A DNA stretch of 35,697 bases from Sediminimonas qiaohouensis DSM 21189 (GTDB lineage: Bacteria > Pseudomonadota > Alphaproteobacteria > Rhodobacterales > Rhodobacteraceae), in contig NZ_AUIJ01000030.1 in NCBI RefSeq assembly GCF_000423645.1, positions 1 through 35,697 of the forward strand. Reading direction: 5' to 3'. Numbering within the stretch: the first letter of the stretch is position 1; every line of letters starts with the position of its first letter. The position numbers and the translations under genes were made by a program. Positions 1-7,912 of this stretch are shown here, one piece after another. The notes under the pieces were generated by a model. It was given only the letters and a program-made list of their open reading frames with translations. It did not search any database and was not told where the DNA came from.

Positions 1-198
1 CACCAACCAGCCCGACAGCTTCTCAGAATACGGATCCAGCTTGCTCGGGCGATCCGGTGTCTGAAACGCCGGTTCAACAATCCCCTCCCGCAGATACTTC
101 TTGATCGTGTTGCGCGACACGCCCGTCCGCCGTGCGATCTCGCGAATGGGCAACTTGTCCCGCAACGCCCATTTCCGAATAACCCTCAAAAATCCCAT
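1..198 (-). CDS. istA: IS21-family transposase IstA, N-terminal part (runs off the left edge)
   Basis: The reverse strand reads 66 codons from an ATG at 198 without a stop to base 1. The protein begins MGFLRVIRKWALRDK and continues IREIARRTGVSRNTIKKYLR, a helix-turn-helix of the type found at the N-terminus of IS21 IstA transposases. The catalytic DDE domain and istB would lie beyond the window. Just upstream are the repeated terminal sequences of the element at 252-305, which fits the IS21 layout. The HTH alone could also belong to another recombinase family, but the repeat arrangement supports IS21. Confidence 0.8.
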   Translation of the reverse strand, partial: MGFLRVIRKWALRDKLPIREIARRTGVSRNTIKKYLREGIVEPAFQTPDRPSKLDPYSEKLSGWLV

Positions 199-305
199 GT
201 CGATCACTCCGATAATCCCCAGCTGGATCAAGCCGGGGAAAGGTTGCACATGGGTCAGGTCTCGGTGACAATTTTGGCCGTTGCCGGGTCAGGTCTCAGT
301 GACAA
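199..305 (-). mobile_element. IS21-type element end with duplicated terminal repeat
   Basis: Two near-identical 20-bp repeats, gggtcaggtctcggtgacaa at 252-271 and gggtcaggtctcagtgacaa at 286-305 (19/20 identical, 34-bp period), lie upstream of istA. Tandem copies of the terminal repeat are usual for IS21 ends, where they serve as transposase binding sites. The outer boundary is placed near 305 because host coding sequence (the dctP tail) starts immediately after it. The exact last base and the target duplication cannot be fixed without the other end. Confidence 0.7.
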
Positions 306-441
306 TCAACAGGCCGACGCCTTGCCCGACCTCGCCGACGCCTGGGCAGCGGACCTGCCGCACGGGCAGGAGCTGCTCGACGCCTACATGGCCGCCGTCG
401 CCGATGCGGGGGAAACGCCGCTGCGTGACTGGCATGAGTGA
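306..441 (+). pseudogene. dctP: TRAP transporter substrate-binding protein, C-terminal remnant
   Basis: Directly after the IS21 end an open frame of about 44 codons ends at TGA 439-441. It reads ALPDLADAWAADLPHGQELL followed by an AGETPLRDW ending, typical of the C-terminus of DctP-like periplasmic solute-binding proteins. The rest of the gene is missing to the left, so the IS has disrupted it. It sits 68 bp before the dctQM permease gene in the same orientation, the normal TRAP operon order. An ATG inside the IS (244) opens the frame across the junction but would give only a chimeric peptide with no signal sequence. Confidence 0.75.
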
Positions 442-509
442 CCACCGGCCGGCCGCGTATGCGCGCGGCCGGCCCCGGACCACCCGCACAGGATTGCAAG
501 GAGAACATC

Positions 510-2459
510 ATGCACGCGGTTACCCGACTCCGACTGAGCAGCGGTCTTACGCGGCTTTACGACGCGGCGATCGCCGGGCTCGCCGCCGCCGCGACCTGCT
601 GGATCCTGGTGCTGATGGGGCTGATCTGCGCCGATGTGGTGGGACTGAAACTCTTTGCCAGCCCGATCTACGGCGTTATCGAGCTGACCGAGAAATCCAT
701 TGTGCCGGTGGTCTTCCTGCAGCTTGCTTATGCCGCGCGAACCGGACGGATCACGCGGATTGATTTCCTCTACGCCCCGATCGCGCGCGTTTCCCCGACC
801 TCGGCGCGGCTGCTGGACGTTCTGTTCGCGGGCACCGGCCTTGCCATTCTGGGCATCCTGTCCAGCTTCCTGCTGACCGATTTCCGGCACGCGCTCGAGT
901 CCGGGGCCTATTTCGGCACCATGACCATCTTCAGCGCGCCGATCTGGCCCTTTACCCTGGCGACGCTGATCGGAGCCGCAGCGCTGGCGGTCGAATTCCT
1001 GCGACAGCTCGGCGTCGCGGCGATGGCCGCTGTCTCTCCGGACCTGCGCCGCCAGACCGCGCCGCGTGAGCTTATCGTCTTCGCGCTGGCCCTTGCCGCG
1101 TTCGGTCTGGCGGTGACGGCGTTGATTGGCGCGGATCTCGACCCTGTCACGCTCGGCGTTCTGTCGATCGTCTTCCTGTTCGCGTTTCTGATGAGCGGCA
1201 TGCCCGTACCCATCGTTCTGAGCCTCGTCGGGCTTGGCGCCATCTGGCTGGTACGCGACAACCCGGCGGTGGCCTTTAGGACGCTGAAGGTCGCGGCCAC
1301 CGGAACTATCGACAAGTTCGATTTCGGGGTGGTTCCGCTCTTCGTGCTTATGGGGCTTTTGACCAATGTTGCCGATATCGGGCGGGATGCCTACAAGGTC
1401 GCGGCCTGGTGGACGCGCCGGCTGCTGGGCGGGCTGGGCGTCGCCACCGTGGTCGCGAACGCGATCTTCGCGGCGGTGACCGGCATCTCCATCGCCTCTG
1501 CCGCGATCTTCTCGAGGGTCGCGGTTCCGCAAATGACCGCGCATGGATATAGCGCGCGGTTCGCCGCCGGCACCGTCGCCGGCTCGTCAATCCTGGGGAT
1601 GTTGATCCCGCCGAGCCTGCTGCTGATTATCTTCGCCTTTGTCACGGACAGTTCCGTGGGTCGCCTCTTCGTGGCGGCGGCTATCCCGGGCATCCTTCTG
1701 GCGGGGCTGTTCTGCATCACCATCGTGCTGCTGGCCCGCTTCATTCCCGGCTGGGTGGGGGATGCCACCTCGAACGACGATCTCGAGCCGGAAACCTTCG
1801 CCTCGTCGATGCGCCTCCTGTTTCCCATTGCGGTGCTGGTGAGCGTCGTGCTGGGGGGCATCTACCTGGGCTGGTTCACCCCGACCCAAGCCGGGGCGGT
1901 CGGTGCCTTCGCCGCGCTTGTTCTGGCCCTGGTTCGCCGTAAGCTGACCTGGCGTAACTTCAAGGAAATCCTGACCGAAACCGGCCAGATCTCGGTCTCT
2001 GTCCTGTTCCTTATCATCGGCGCGAGCGTGTTTTCCCGTGCCCTCGTCATGACCAGCCTGCCGATGGACCTGGTGCGCGGCGCCACCGAGATGGAACTGG
2101 GTTTCTGGGCCATTGTCACCCTCTTCGTCGGCATCGTGATCGTCATGGGCATGTTTCTCGATTCCACCTCGATCATCGTCATCACGGTGCCACTGGTGCA
2201 ACCGCTAATCACCTCGCTGGGCGGCGGGATCATCGGCCCCGACGTGGTGATCTGGTTCGGAATCCTGACGATCGTGGCGGTGGAGATGGGCCTCTTGACG
2301 CCGCCGTTCGGGATCGCCGCCTTCGTGGTTAAAGCGGCGCTCGGCAACCAGGTCTCGCTCGGAGACGTCTATCTCGGCGCGCTGCCATACCTGGCCGCGA
2401 TGCTGGTTCTGATCGGGTTGCTTATCGCCTTTCCGGCTCTGGTGACGGTGGTGCTCTGA
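510..2459 (+). CDS. dctM: TRAP transporter permease, fused DctQ-DctM
   Basis: This encodes 649 residues. Residues ~1-185 form a four-helix DctQ-like small permease (CADVVGLKLFASPIYGVIEL region), and ~200-649 form the large DctM membrane subunit, whose many hydrophobic segments include PVPIVLSLVGLGAIWLV and GMLIPPSLLLIIFAF. TRAP transporters take up organic acids or similar solutes using a Na+ gradient and a periplasmic binding protein. The start at 510 is chosen for the AAGGAG at 498-503; the frame is open back to 438, but that extension is not membrane-like. The binding-protein gene upstream is destroyed by IS21, so the transporter is probably inactive unless a dctP copy elsewhere serves it. 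The substrate cannot be told from sequence. Confidence 0.92.
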   Translation: MHAVTRLRLSSGLTRLYDAAIAGLAAAATCWILVLMGLICADVVGLKLFASPIYGVIELTEKSIVPVVFLQLAYAARTGRITRIDFLYAPIARVSPTSARLLDVLFAGTGLAILGILSSFLLTDFRHALESGAYFGTMTIFSAPIWPFTLATLIGAAALAVEFLRQLGVAAMAAVSPDLRRQTAPRELIVFALALAAFGLAVTALIGADLDPVTLGVLSIVFLFAFLMSGMPVPIVLSLVGLGAIWLVRDNPAVAFRTLKVAATGTIDKFDFGVVPLFVLMGLLTNVADIGRDAYKVAAWWTRRLLGGLGVATVVANAIFAAVTGISIASAAIFSRVAVPQMTAHGYSARFAAGTVAGSSILGMLIPPSLLLIIFAFVTDSSVGRLFVAAAIPGILLAGLFCITIVLLARFIPGWVGDATSNDDLEPETFASSMRLLFPIAVLVSVVLGGIYLGWFTPTQAGAVGAFAALVLALVRRKLTWRNFKEILTETGQISVSVLFLIIGASVFSRALVMTSLPMDLVRGATEMELGFWAIVTLFVGIVIVMGMFLDSTSIIVITVPLVQPLITSLGGGIIGPDVVIWFGILTIVAVEMGLLTPPFGIAAFVVKAALGNQVSLGDVYLGALPYLAAMLVLIGLLIAFPALVTVVL

Positions 2460-2524
2460 CCGCCTGCTGCGCCCGCGCATGACCAAACCGGGAGCTTCGG
2501 CTCTCACCCTGAAAGGAGACTCCA

Positions 2525-2923
2525 ATGTCGCAAAATTCCATGCCTGCCGAGGCCATCAGATCGCTTGTCGAGGAGAAGGGCATGCTGGCCAAGCAGCTCT
2601 ACCTCGTTCACACCACGCCTACCGGCGATCTTGACGCGGTACTGGCGGTGGTCGAGGAGCACCTCGACTACCAGGTCCAGCTGGAAACGGAAGGCATCCT
2701 GTTTGCAGCCGGCCCGAACTGGACCGAGGACGAACAGGAATGGCGTGGCGACGGCACCGTGGTGATCCGGGCGGCCTCGATGACCGAGGCGCGCGCAATC
2801 ATGGACGCCGACCCGATGCATGCCAAGGGAGCGCGGCGCTACGCCATCCGCCCCTAGCTGGTGGACGAAGGAAAGGTCACCATCGAGCTGTCCTATTCCA
2901 CGGGGCGGTTCACGCTGCGTTGA
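2525..2923 (+). pseudogene. YciI-family protein with in-frame amber codon
   Basis: The frame starts at ATG 2525 after AAAGGAG and runs 110 codons to TAG 2855-2857. After the TAG the same frame stays open for 21 more codons to TGA 2921-2923, reading LVDEGKVTIELSYSTGRF. From memory, YciI-like relatives share an R-P-W-L-hydrophobic-x-E-G block here, so the TAG sits exactly where Trp (TGG) is expected, a single G-to-A change. The intact protein would be 132 residues with a ferredoxin-like fold (core DADPMHAKGARR at ~95-106). It is the last gene of the TRAP operon, 65 bp after dctQM. The product may be a shortened, partly functional protein; a sequencing error is also possible. Confidence 0.75.
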
Positions 2924-2953
2924 CGCGCGTCCGGTGCTGCGCGCGGCGCCGGC

Positions 2954-3853
2954 TCAGTCCCGCAGCCAGGGCGGGCTGTCGCCCAAGGACGCGGCGAGGT
3001 GATCGACTAACAGCCGCAGCTTGCGCGGCATCGGGCGCACCGGCGGCCAGACCACGTTGATGGGCAAGGGGGGCGGCTGCAATTCGGGCAGGACTTGGAC
3101 CAGCCGGCCCTGGCGCAGGTCGTCATGGACGATGAACATCGGCAACAGGGAGATGCCCAGCCCGGCCAGGACCATGTCGCGCATCGCCTCGCCGTTGTTG
3201 GTGGTCAGGCGCGCGGGCGTGGGCGGTGCGACCGGCGGATCGAACCGCCAGATCTCGCCGATCCGCTTGTTAAGGTAGCAGATCGAGGCATGGTCCGAGA
3301 GTTGCGCTGGATTGGTCAGCGGCCCGTGGTGCGCCAGGTAGTCCGGGCTCGCGACGATAGCGCGCCGGCCCTCGCACAGTTTGCGCGTGAGCAGGGTGCT
3401 GTCGGCCATCTCACCCAGGCGAATCCCGGCATCGAACCCGCCGCGCGCCAAATCGACCATCGCGTCGTCGTAGTCCAGGATGACTTCCAGCTCGGGATGG
3501 GCGCGGGCGAAGGCGGCGATGATCGGCCCGACATGCTGGATGCCGAAGCTCATCGGCGTCGATACGGTCAGCCGTCCGCGCAGCCCGGTCTCGCCCGAGG
3601 CGACGCTCTCGGCCGCGGCCACCAGCTCGACCAGCGCCGGGCGCAACCGCTCGGCAAGGGAGATCGCCGCGTCGGTCGGCGCGATGCGCCCCGCGTGCCG
3701 GGTGAACAGCGCGGTGCCCACCGCCGCCTCGAAATCGCTGATCCGCTTGCTCACCACGGATTTCGATACATCCGCGCGGATCGCGGCCCCCGAGATGGAG
3801 CCCGCATCCATGACCAGCAGAAAGGTCTCTATATCGGCAATCGTCCACTGCAT
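2954..3853 (-). CDS. LysR-family transcriptional regulator
   Basis: The protein has 299 residues, normal for the family. Residues 1-60 are the winged helix-turn-helix (TFLLVMDAGSISGAAIRADV, then KSVVSKRISDFEAAVGTALF). Residues ~90-295 are the periplasmic-binding-protein-like effector domain (GRLTVSTPMSFGIQHVGPII onward). It is the CrgA/DsdC-like type often called LysR substrate-binding type 2. It is convergent with the TRAP/YciI operon and divergent from ltrA, so the 175-bp gap at 3854-4028 is its likely operator region. Target genes and effector are not evident. Confidence 0.9.
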   Translation of the reverse strand: MQWTIADIETFLLVMDAGSISGAAIRADVSKSVVSKRISDFEAAVGTALFTRHAGRIAPTDAAISLAERLRPALVELVAAAESVASGETGLRGRLTVSTPMSFGIQHVGPIIAAFARAHPELEVILDYDDAMVDLARGGFDAGIRLGEMADSTLLTRKLCEGRRAIVASPDYLAHHGPLTNPAQLSDHASICYLNKRIGEIWRFDPPVAPPTPARLTTNNGEAMRDMVLAGLGISLLPMFIVHDDLRQGRLVQVLPELQPPPLPINVVWPPVRPMPRKLRLLVDHLAASLGDSPPWLRD

Positions 3854-4028
3854 GTTTCACCCTTACGTCATGGGGCCGGCGTTCGCAAATTCCGAACACC
3901 GCGTTGACCCGGCGCCGCCTGCCTGCCGGTTGCCAAAAACGGCATAATCCGCACGGCGCGTTCGCGGGCGCTTCCGCGCCGCCCGTTGCCTCACCCGCAT
4001 CTGACACCAAATTACCGGACATCGCAGA

Positions 4029-5204
4029 ATGCCTCTCCCGATTTCATTCCGCTTTTCGCCCCGCGCCCGGGACGAGACACACCGGGTCGCCACCCCGCTC
4101 GAACTGTTATTCGACCTGGCCTCGGTCATCGCCATCGCCGCCGCCGCGCACGGCCTGGTGCACGCTGTGGCCGAAAACCACCTGATCGAAGGCCTGGTCG
4201 GCTTCCTGGTGAGCTTCTTCATGATCTGGCTGGCCTGGATGAACTATACATGGTTCGCCTCGGCCTATGACGACAGATCACCCGCCTTCCGCGTTCTCTC
4301 CATGGTCATCATGTTCGGCGCCATCGTCTTGGCGGCCGGGATCGGTGCCGTGTTCGCCCATGAGCGGATCTGGCTCGCGCTGCTGGGCTTCGTCATCATG
4401 CGGCTCGGCATGGTGGTATTCTGGCTGGGCGCGGCCCGCGGCGATCCCGCCCGCCGTTCCACCGCACATCGCTATGCCGGCGGGATCGCTGCGATGCAGG
4501 TCTATTGGGTGCTGCTGGTGGTGATCGTGCCGCCCGCCGCGACCATTTACCTGCCGTTCTTTGTCCTTGGCGCAGCCGCCGAACTCGTCGTGCCCGGATG
4601 GGCCGAGCGCGCCGGCGCCACCACTTGGCACCGCCATCACATCATTGAACGCTACGGGCTGCTGAACATCATCGTGCTGGGCGAGTGCTTCATCGCGATC
4701 ACGGCCATGATCCAGCTGCAGGGCGGCGGCGGCCTGCCGGAGCCCGACCTGTTCGCGCTGGCGGCGCTTTCGGCCATCATCGCTTTTTCCCTCTGGGGGC
4801 TCTATTTCACCGACGAGGATCACCTCCCCTCGGACGAGCTGGGCCACGCACTGCTCTGGGGATATGGCCATTTCGCGCTCTACGCGGCCGGGGCGGCCGC
4901 CGGGGCCGGAATGACGGTGATTCTGGAGATCGCCACAGACCACGCCCATGTCGCGCCGCGGACCGGGGCGCTGGCCGTGGCGGTGCCCGTGGCGATCTAC
5001 CTGGCGACGCTGTGGCTCATCCGCGACCGGTTCTGCCTGCACGGCTGGCACAAGGGCGTGCTGCCGGTCGCCGCCGCGCTGGTCGTCGCTTTTGCGGTCT
5101 GGCTGCCCGCGCCGATGCTGGCCATAGCGGTGCTGTTGCCCGTCGTCACCCTGCTGCGCCGGGGGATGGCGCGCGGGCGTGAAGCAGGAGAGACCGCACC
5201 ATAG
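4029..5204 (+). CDS. Low temperature requirement protein A (LtrA) family membrane protein
   Basis: The protein has 391 residues and about ten hydrophobic segments. The N-terminus carries the LtrA signature ATPLELLFDLASVIAIAAAA (the family consensus is T-x-x-E-L-F-F-D-L-x-x-V), and W-HHIIERYGLLNIIVLGE lies in the middle, also characteristic. LtrA was named from a Listeria mutant that grows poorly in the cold; its biochemical role is unknown and it is generally treated as an integral membrane protein of unassigned transport or sensory function. The start at 4029 matches the family N-terminus, although the Shine-Dalgarno is weak. It is followed by a 129-bp gap and then a pirin gene. Confidence 0.85.
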   Translation: MPLPISFRFSPRARDETHRVATPLELLFDLASVIAIAAAAHGLVHAVAENHLIEGLVGFLVSFFMIWLAWMNYTWFASAYDDRSPAFRVLSMVIMFGAIVLAAGIGAVFAHERIWLALLGFVIMRLGMVVFWLGAARGDPARRSTAHRYAGGIAAMQVYWVLLVVIVPPAATIYLPFFVLGAAAELVVPGWAERAGATTWHRHHIIERYGLLNIIVLGECFIAITAMIQLQGGGGLPEPDLFALAALSAIIAFSLWGLYFTDEDHLPSDELGHALLWGYGHFALYAAGAAAGAGMTVILEIATDHAHVAPRTGALAVAVPVAIYLATLWLIRDRFCLHGWHKGVLPVAAALVVAFAVWLPAPMLAIAVLLPVVTLLRRGMARGREAGETAP

Positions 5205-5333
5205 CAGCCGCCCGGCCCCGGCCGCCGAAACATGGGGTTCTCCATGGACGAACGGCTGGGGCATTGAGTGTTCGGCATATGCTTCCCACCTTTGCCCTGA
5301 TCGCGGCCAACCCGCATAGCCAGGAGGTTCCAG

Positions 5334-6191
5334 ATGAGACATGTCATTTCCACCACCAAGGCCCCGTCGACCCATTGGGTCGGCGACGGTTTCCCCGTCC
5401 GCTCGCTGTTCTCGCATATGGGGGGCGAGGACAGCCACGACCCGTTCCTGATGCTCGACTATGCCGGGCCGCAGCACTTCGAGCCCGCCAAGCGGCCGCG
5501 CGGCGTCGACGTGCATCCGCACAAGGGGTTTGAGACCGTCACCATCGTCTACAAAGGCGAGGTGGAGCACGGCGACTCCACCGGCCGCGGCGGCGTGATC
5601 CGCGAAGGCGACGTGCAGTGGATGACCGCCGCCGATGGCATCCTGCACAAGGAGTTCCACAGCCGCGACTTCACCGCGCGCGGCGGCACGCTCGAGATGG
5701 TGCAGCTCTGGGTCAACCTTTCGGGCAGAGACAAGTCAGCCGAGCCCGGCTACCAGGGCATCACCGACGCCCAGATCCCGGCGGTCGAACTGGCCGACGG
5801 GGCCGGCCGGCTCCGGGTGATCGCCGGCACGTTCCAGGGCAAGGATGGCCCTGCTCACACCTTCACGCCGATGGAGGTCTGGGACCTGCGGCTGAACGCA
5901 GGCAAACAGGTCGATCTGGCGCCGCCGGACGGGCAAAACGTCACCGTCGTGGTGCTAGGTGGCACCGTGACGATAAACGGGGGTTACCCGGTCACTGGCG
6001 CCGCCTTGGCGCGCTTGGATGGCAGCGGTGCGTTCTCGGTGGAGGCGGAGCGCGACGCCAAGCTGCTGATCCTGTCCGGGGCGCCGATCGGTGAGCCAAT
6101 CGCGGCCTACGGCCCGTTCGTGATGAACACCGAGGCCGAGCTCCACCGGGCCATCGCCGAGTTCCGCTCCGGCAAGTTCGGCAGCCTTTGA
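5334..6191 (+). CDS. Pirin-family cupin protein (first copy)
   Basis: The protein has 285 residues with two cupin domains. Metal ligands of pirins are visible as H61-P-H63 (VDVHPHKGFETVT) and H105-K-E107 (DGILHKE). Pirins bind iron and some have quercetin dioxygenase or redox-sensing activity; the substrate here is unknown. A strong AGGAGG lies 7 bp before the ATG. It is convergent with the dioxygenase/hydrolase fusion, and a shared hairpin at 6200-6231 separates them. A second, distant pirin paralogue lies at 7913. Clustering with a ring-cleaving dioxygenase suggests a quinone or aromatic stress function, but that is inference. Confidence 0.9.
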   Translation: MRHVISTTKAPSTHWVGDGFPVRSLFSHMGGEDSHDPFLMLDYAGPQHFEPAKRPRGVDVHPHKGFETVTIVYKGEVEHGDSTGRGGVIREGDVQWMTAADGILHKEFHSRDFTARGGTLEMVQLWVNLSGRDKSAEPGYQGITDAQIPAVELADGAGRLRVIAGTFQGKDGPAHTFTPMEVWDLRLNAGKQVDLAPPDGQNVTVVVLGGTVTINGGYPVTGAALARLDGSGAFSVEAERDAKLLILSGAPIGEPIAAYGPFVMNTEAELHRAIAEFRSGKFGSL

Positions 6192-6199
6192 GGAGATGC

Positions 6200-6231
6200 G
6201 ATAGGGCGGCGGATTTTCCGCCGCCCCTATC
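6200..6231. terminator. Bidirectional terminator-like hairpin between convergent genes
   Basis: A 13-bp arm (gatagggcggcgg) is separated by a T-rich loop from its complement ccgccgcccctatc, with one bulged base. It lies immediately after the pirin stop and overlaps the stop codon of the opposing dioxygenase gene, the expected place for a terminator serving both. No long T-run follows on either strand. Confidence 0.6.
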
Positions 6232-7747
6232 GTTCGAGCCAGGTCCGCGCCGCGTCCAGGTCCCCGGCCGAAATCGCGTGCCCGGCCGCGCCGCGCCGCG
6301 CCTCGCAGTTGGCGCCGGAATCGGACAACCACCGCGCCAACGCCCCGGCCTTCGGCGCAAGCGGATCCTCGGCCCCGCTGAGCAGCAGCACCTCGGTGTC
6401 GGCCAGGTCGACCGCCGGCGGGGTTTCAAGCACCGGCATCGCCCGCAGCAGCACCGCCCGGCCGATCGCGCCGGGATAGAGCGCCATCACGGCCGCCGCG
6501 AAATTGGCGCCATTGGAATAGCCCAGTACCGTCAGCCGCTCCGGTTCGAGGCCGTAGCCCCGCACCGCGCCGCGCAGGAAGGCGTCGAAGGCGCGGGCCT
6601 CGGCGCGGATATCGGCCTGGTCGAAGACCTCCGGGCCGAGACGGCGGAAGAAACGCGCCACGCCCTCCTCGGTCGCCCGGCCGCGCAGGCCCAAGAGGGT
6701 GGCACGCGGGTTAAGCCGCGTGGCGAAGGGCATCAGGTCGGCCTCGTTGCCCCCCGTGCCATGCAACAGCAGGATAACGCTGCCATCCGGGTCGTCGGGA
6801 ACGTGGAAGCGATGCACGAAGGGCAGGTCGCGCCGCAGCATCCGCGCGGCGCCCGGCCGCGCGAATTGCGGCAAAAGCACGCGCAGGTCCGCCGCGCGGG
6901 TGGCATCGCTCTCGGGCACGAAAAGCGTCTCGCCCAGGTGCTCGGAGGGCTCGTCCACCGAAAAACCGGGCGCATCGGTGGCGTATTCGAGCAGCGTGCG
7001 CGCGGGCTCGCGTACATAGAGCGAGAGGAAGTATTTCCGGTCATGAACGGCGGTCGGCTCGTGCCGTGCCGCCAGCGACAGGCGCATCTCGCGCACCGCG
7101 TCGGCATCCGCCGCGCGGAACGCCACGTGATCGATCACCCCCGTGCCGGGGATGCCGGCGACGAAGCCGCGCGTGTCGCGGATGTCGAGCGCGTCGCTGT
7201 CCGACACCATGCGCAGGACCCGGCCCTCCGATGCCTGTGCGCGATAGCCGAACCGCGTGGCGAAACCGGCGGTCGCGTCGGGATCCTCAGTGAACAGGGT
7301 GACGGCGCGCAGCCGGGTCGGCGCGACCGGATCGGGCTGCGGGTGCGCGGCCGGCAGCTTGGCACCGACCAACTTGACGATGATCCCGTCGCGATCCTTC
7401 AGCCGCAGCACGGTTTCGCCAAATTCGCGCGCGGGGCGCTCGGCCAGCACCCGCGCCTCGATGGCCCGTTGCATCCAGTCGCCGATGCTGTCGGGCGACA
7501 CCGCGAAGGCGATCTCGCCCACCTGGCCATGCCCGACGCGCCCGGGCGCGCCGTCCTCCCAGACCAGGAAGGTCACGACCGAGCCGGGCGCGCCGGTGCC
7601 GTCGCCGTAGAACAGGTGGAGCTGCTCGGCATCCTCGTAGCCGCCGGTCTGCTTGACCAGGCGCAGGCCGAGAAAGCCCACGTAGAAATCCACATTGGCC
7701 TGCACGTTCCGGGTGATCCCGGTGACGTGGTGAATGCCCGTCGTCAT
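6227..7747 (-). CDS. Fused VOC ring-cleaving dioxygenase / alpha-beta hydrolase (MhqO-MhqD-like)
   Basis: This 506-residue protein joins two enzymes. Residues 1-~300 hold paired vicinal-oxygen-chelate modules with likely metal ligands in GIHHVTGI (H7), VIDHVAF (second module) and RTLLEYATDAPGF. Residues ~315-506 are a phospholipase/carboxylesterase-type hydrolase with the oxyanion region LLLHGTGGNE, nucleophile motif GYSNGAN, acid in GAEDPLAP and catalytic His in GHAISAGD. In Bacillus the separate proteins MhqO and MhqD belong to the hydroquinone/quinone detoxification regulon; here they form one chain. Neighbouring pirins on both sides fit a quinone- or flavonoid-related role. All catalytic residues appear present. 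The exact substrate cannot be told. Confidence 0.85.
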   Translation of the reverse strand: MTTGIHHVTGITRNVQANVDFYVGFLGLRLVKQTGGYEDAEQLHLFYGDGTGAPGSVVTFLVWEDGAPGRVGHGQVGEIAFAVSPDSIGDWMQRAIEARVLAERPAREFGETVLRLKDRDGIIVKLVGAKLPAAHPQPDPVAPTRLRAVTLFTEDPDATAGFATRFGYRAQASEGRVLRMVSDSDALDIRDTRGFVAGIPGTGVIDHVAFRAADADAVREMRLSLAARHEPTAVHDRKYFLSLYVREPARTLLEYATDAPGFSVDEPSEHLGETLFVPESDATRAADLRVLLPQFARPGAARMLRRDLPFVHRFHVPDDPDGSVILLLHGTGGNEADLMPFATRLNPRATLLGLRGRATEEGVARFFRRLGPEVFDQADIRAEARAFDAFLRGAVRGYGLEPERLTVLGYSNGANFAAAVMALYPGAIGRAVLLRAMPVLETPPAVDLADTEVLLLSGAEDPLAPKAGALARWLSDSGANCEARRGAAGHAISAGDLDAARTWLER

Positions 7748-7912
7748 TGTCGCCCCGCTTTCTCGATCCGTCAGAACATAGCCCTGGCGGCCGCCAGTTT
7801 AACAGGGTTTGCGCGAACCTCGCGTTCGCGTGGGGCGAACGGGGTTGCGGCTGTCACATGTGCTCAAATCGCGTATCCTGTCCGCGAACCGAAATCCGCG
7901 ACGGAGGACGCT

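Noticed and set aside
384-1544. 386-codon minus-strand frame opposite dctQM
   Set aside because: Composition (Arg/Asp/His/Gln-rich) is the mirror of a membrane protein gene; no domain is recognisable.
4278-5660. 460-codon minus-strand open frame opposite ltrA and the first pirin
   Set aside because: It spans two clear + strand genes and their gap and has the charged, low-hydrophobic composition of a high-GC antisense shadow.
6188-7912. Very long + strand open frame leading into the pirin at 7913 (887 codons in all)
   Set aside because: The part before 7913 is antisense to the well-supported dioxygenase/hydrolase fusion, is Arg/Gly/His-rich with no family likeness, and the pirin has its own strong ribosome site.
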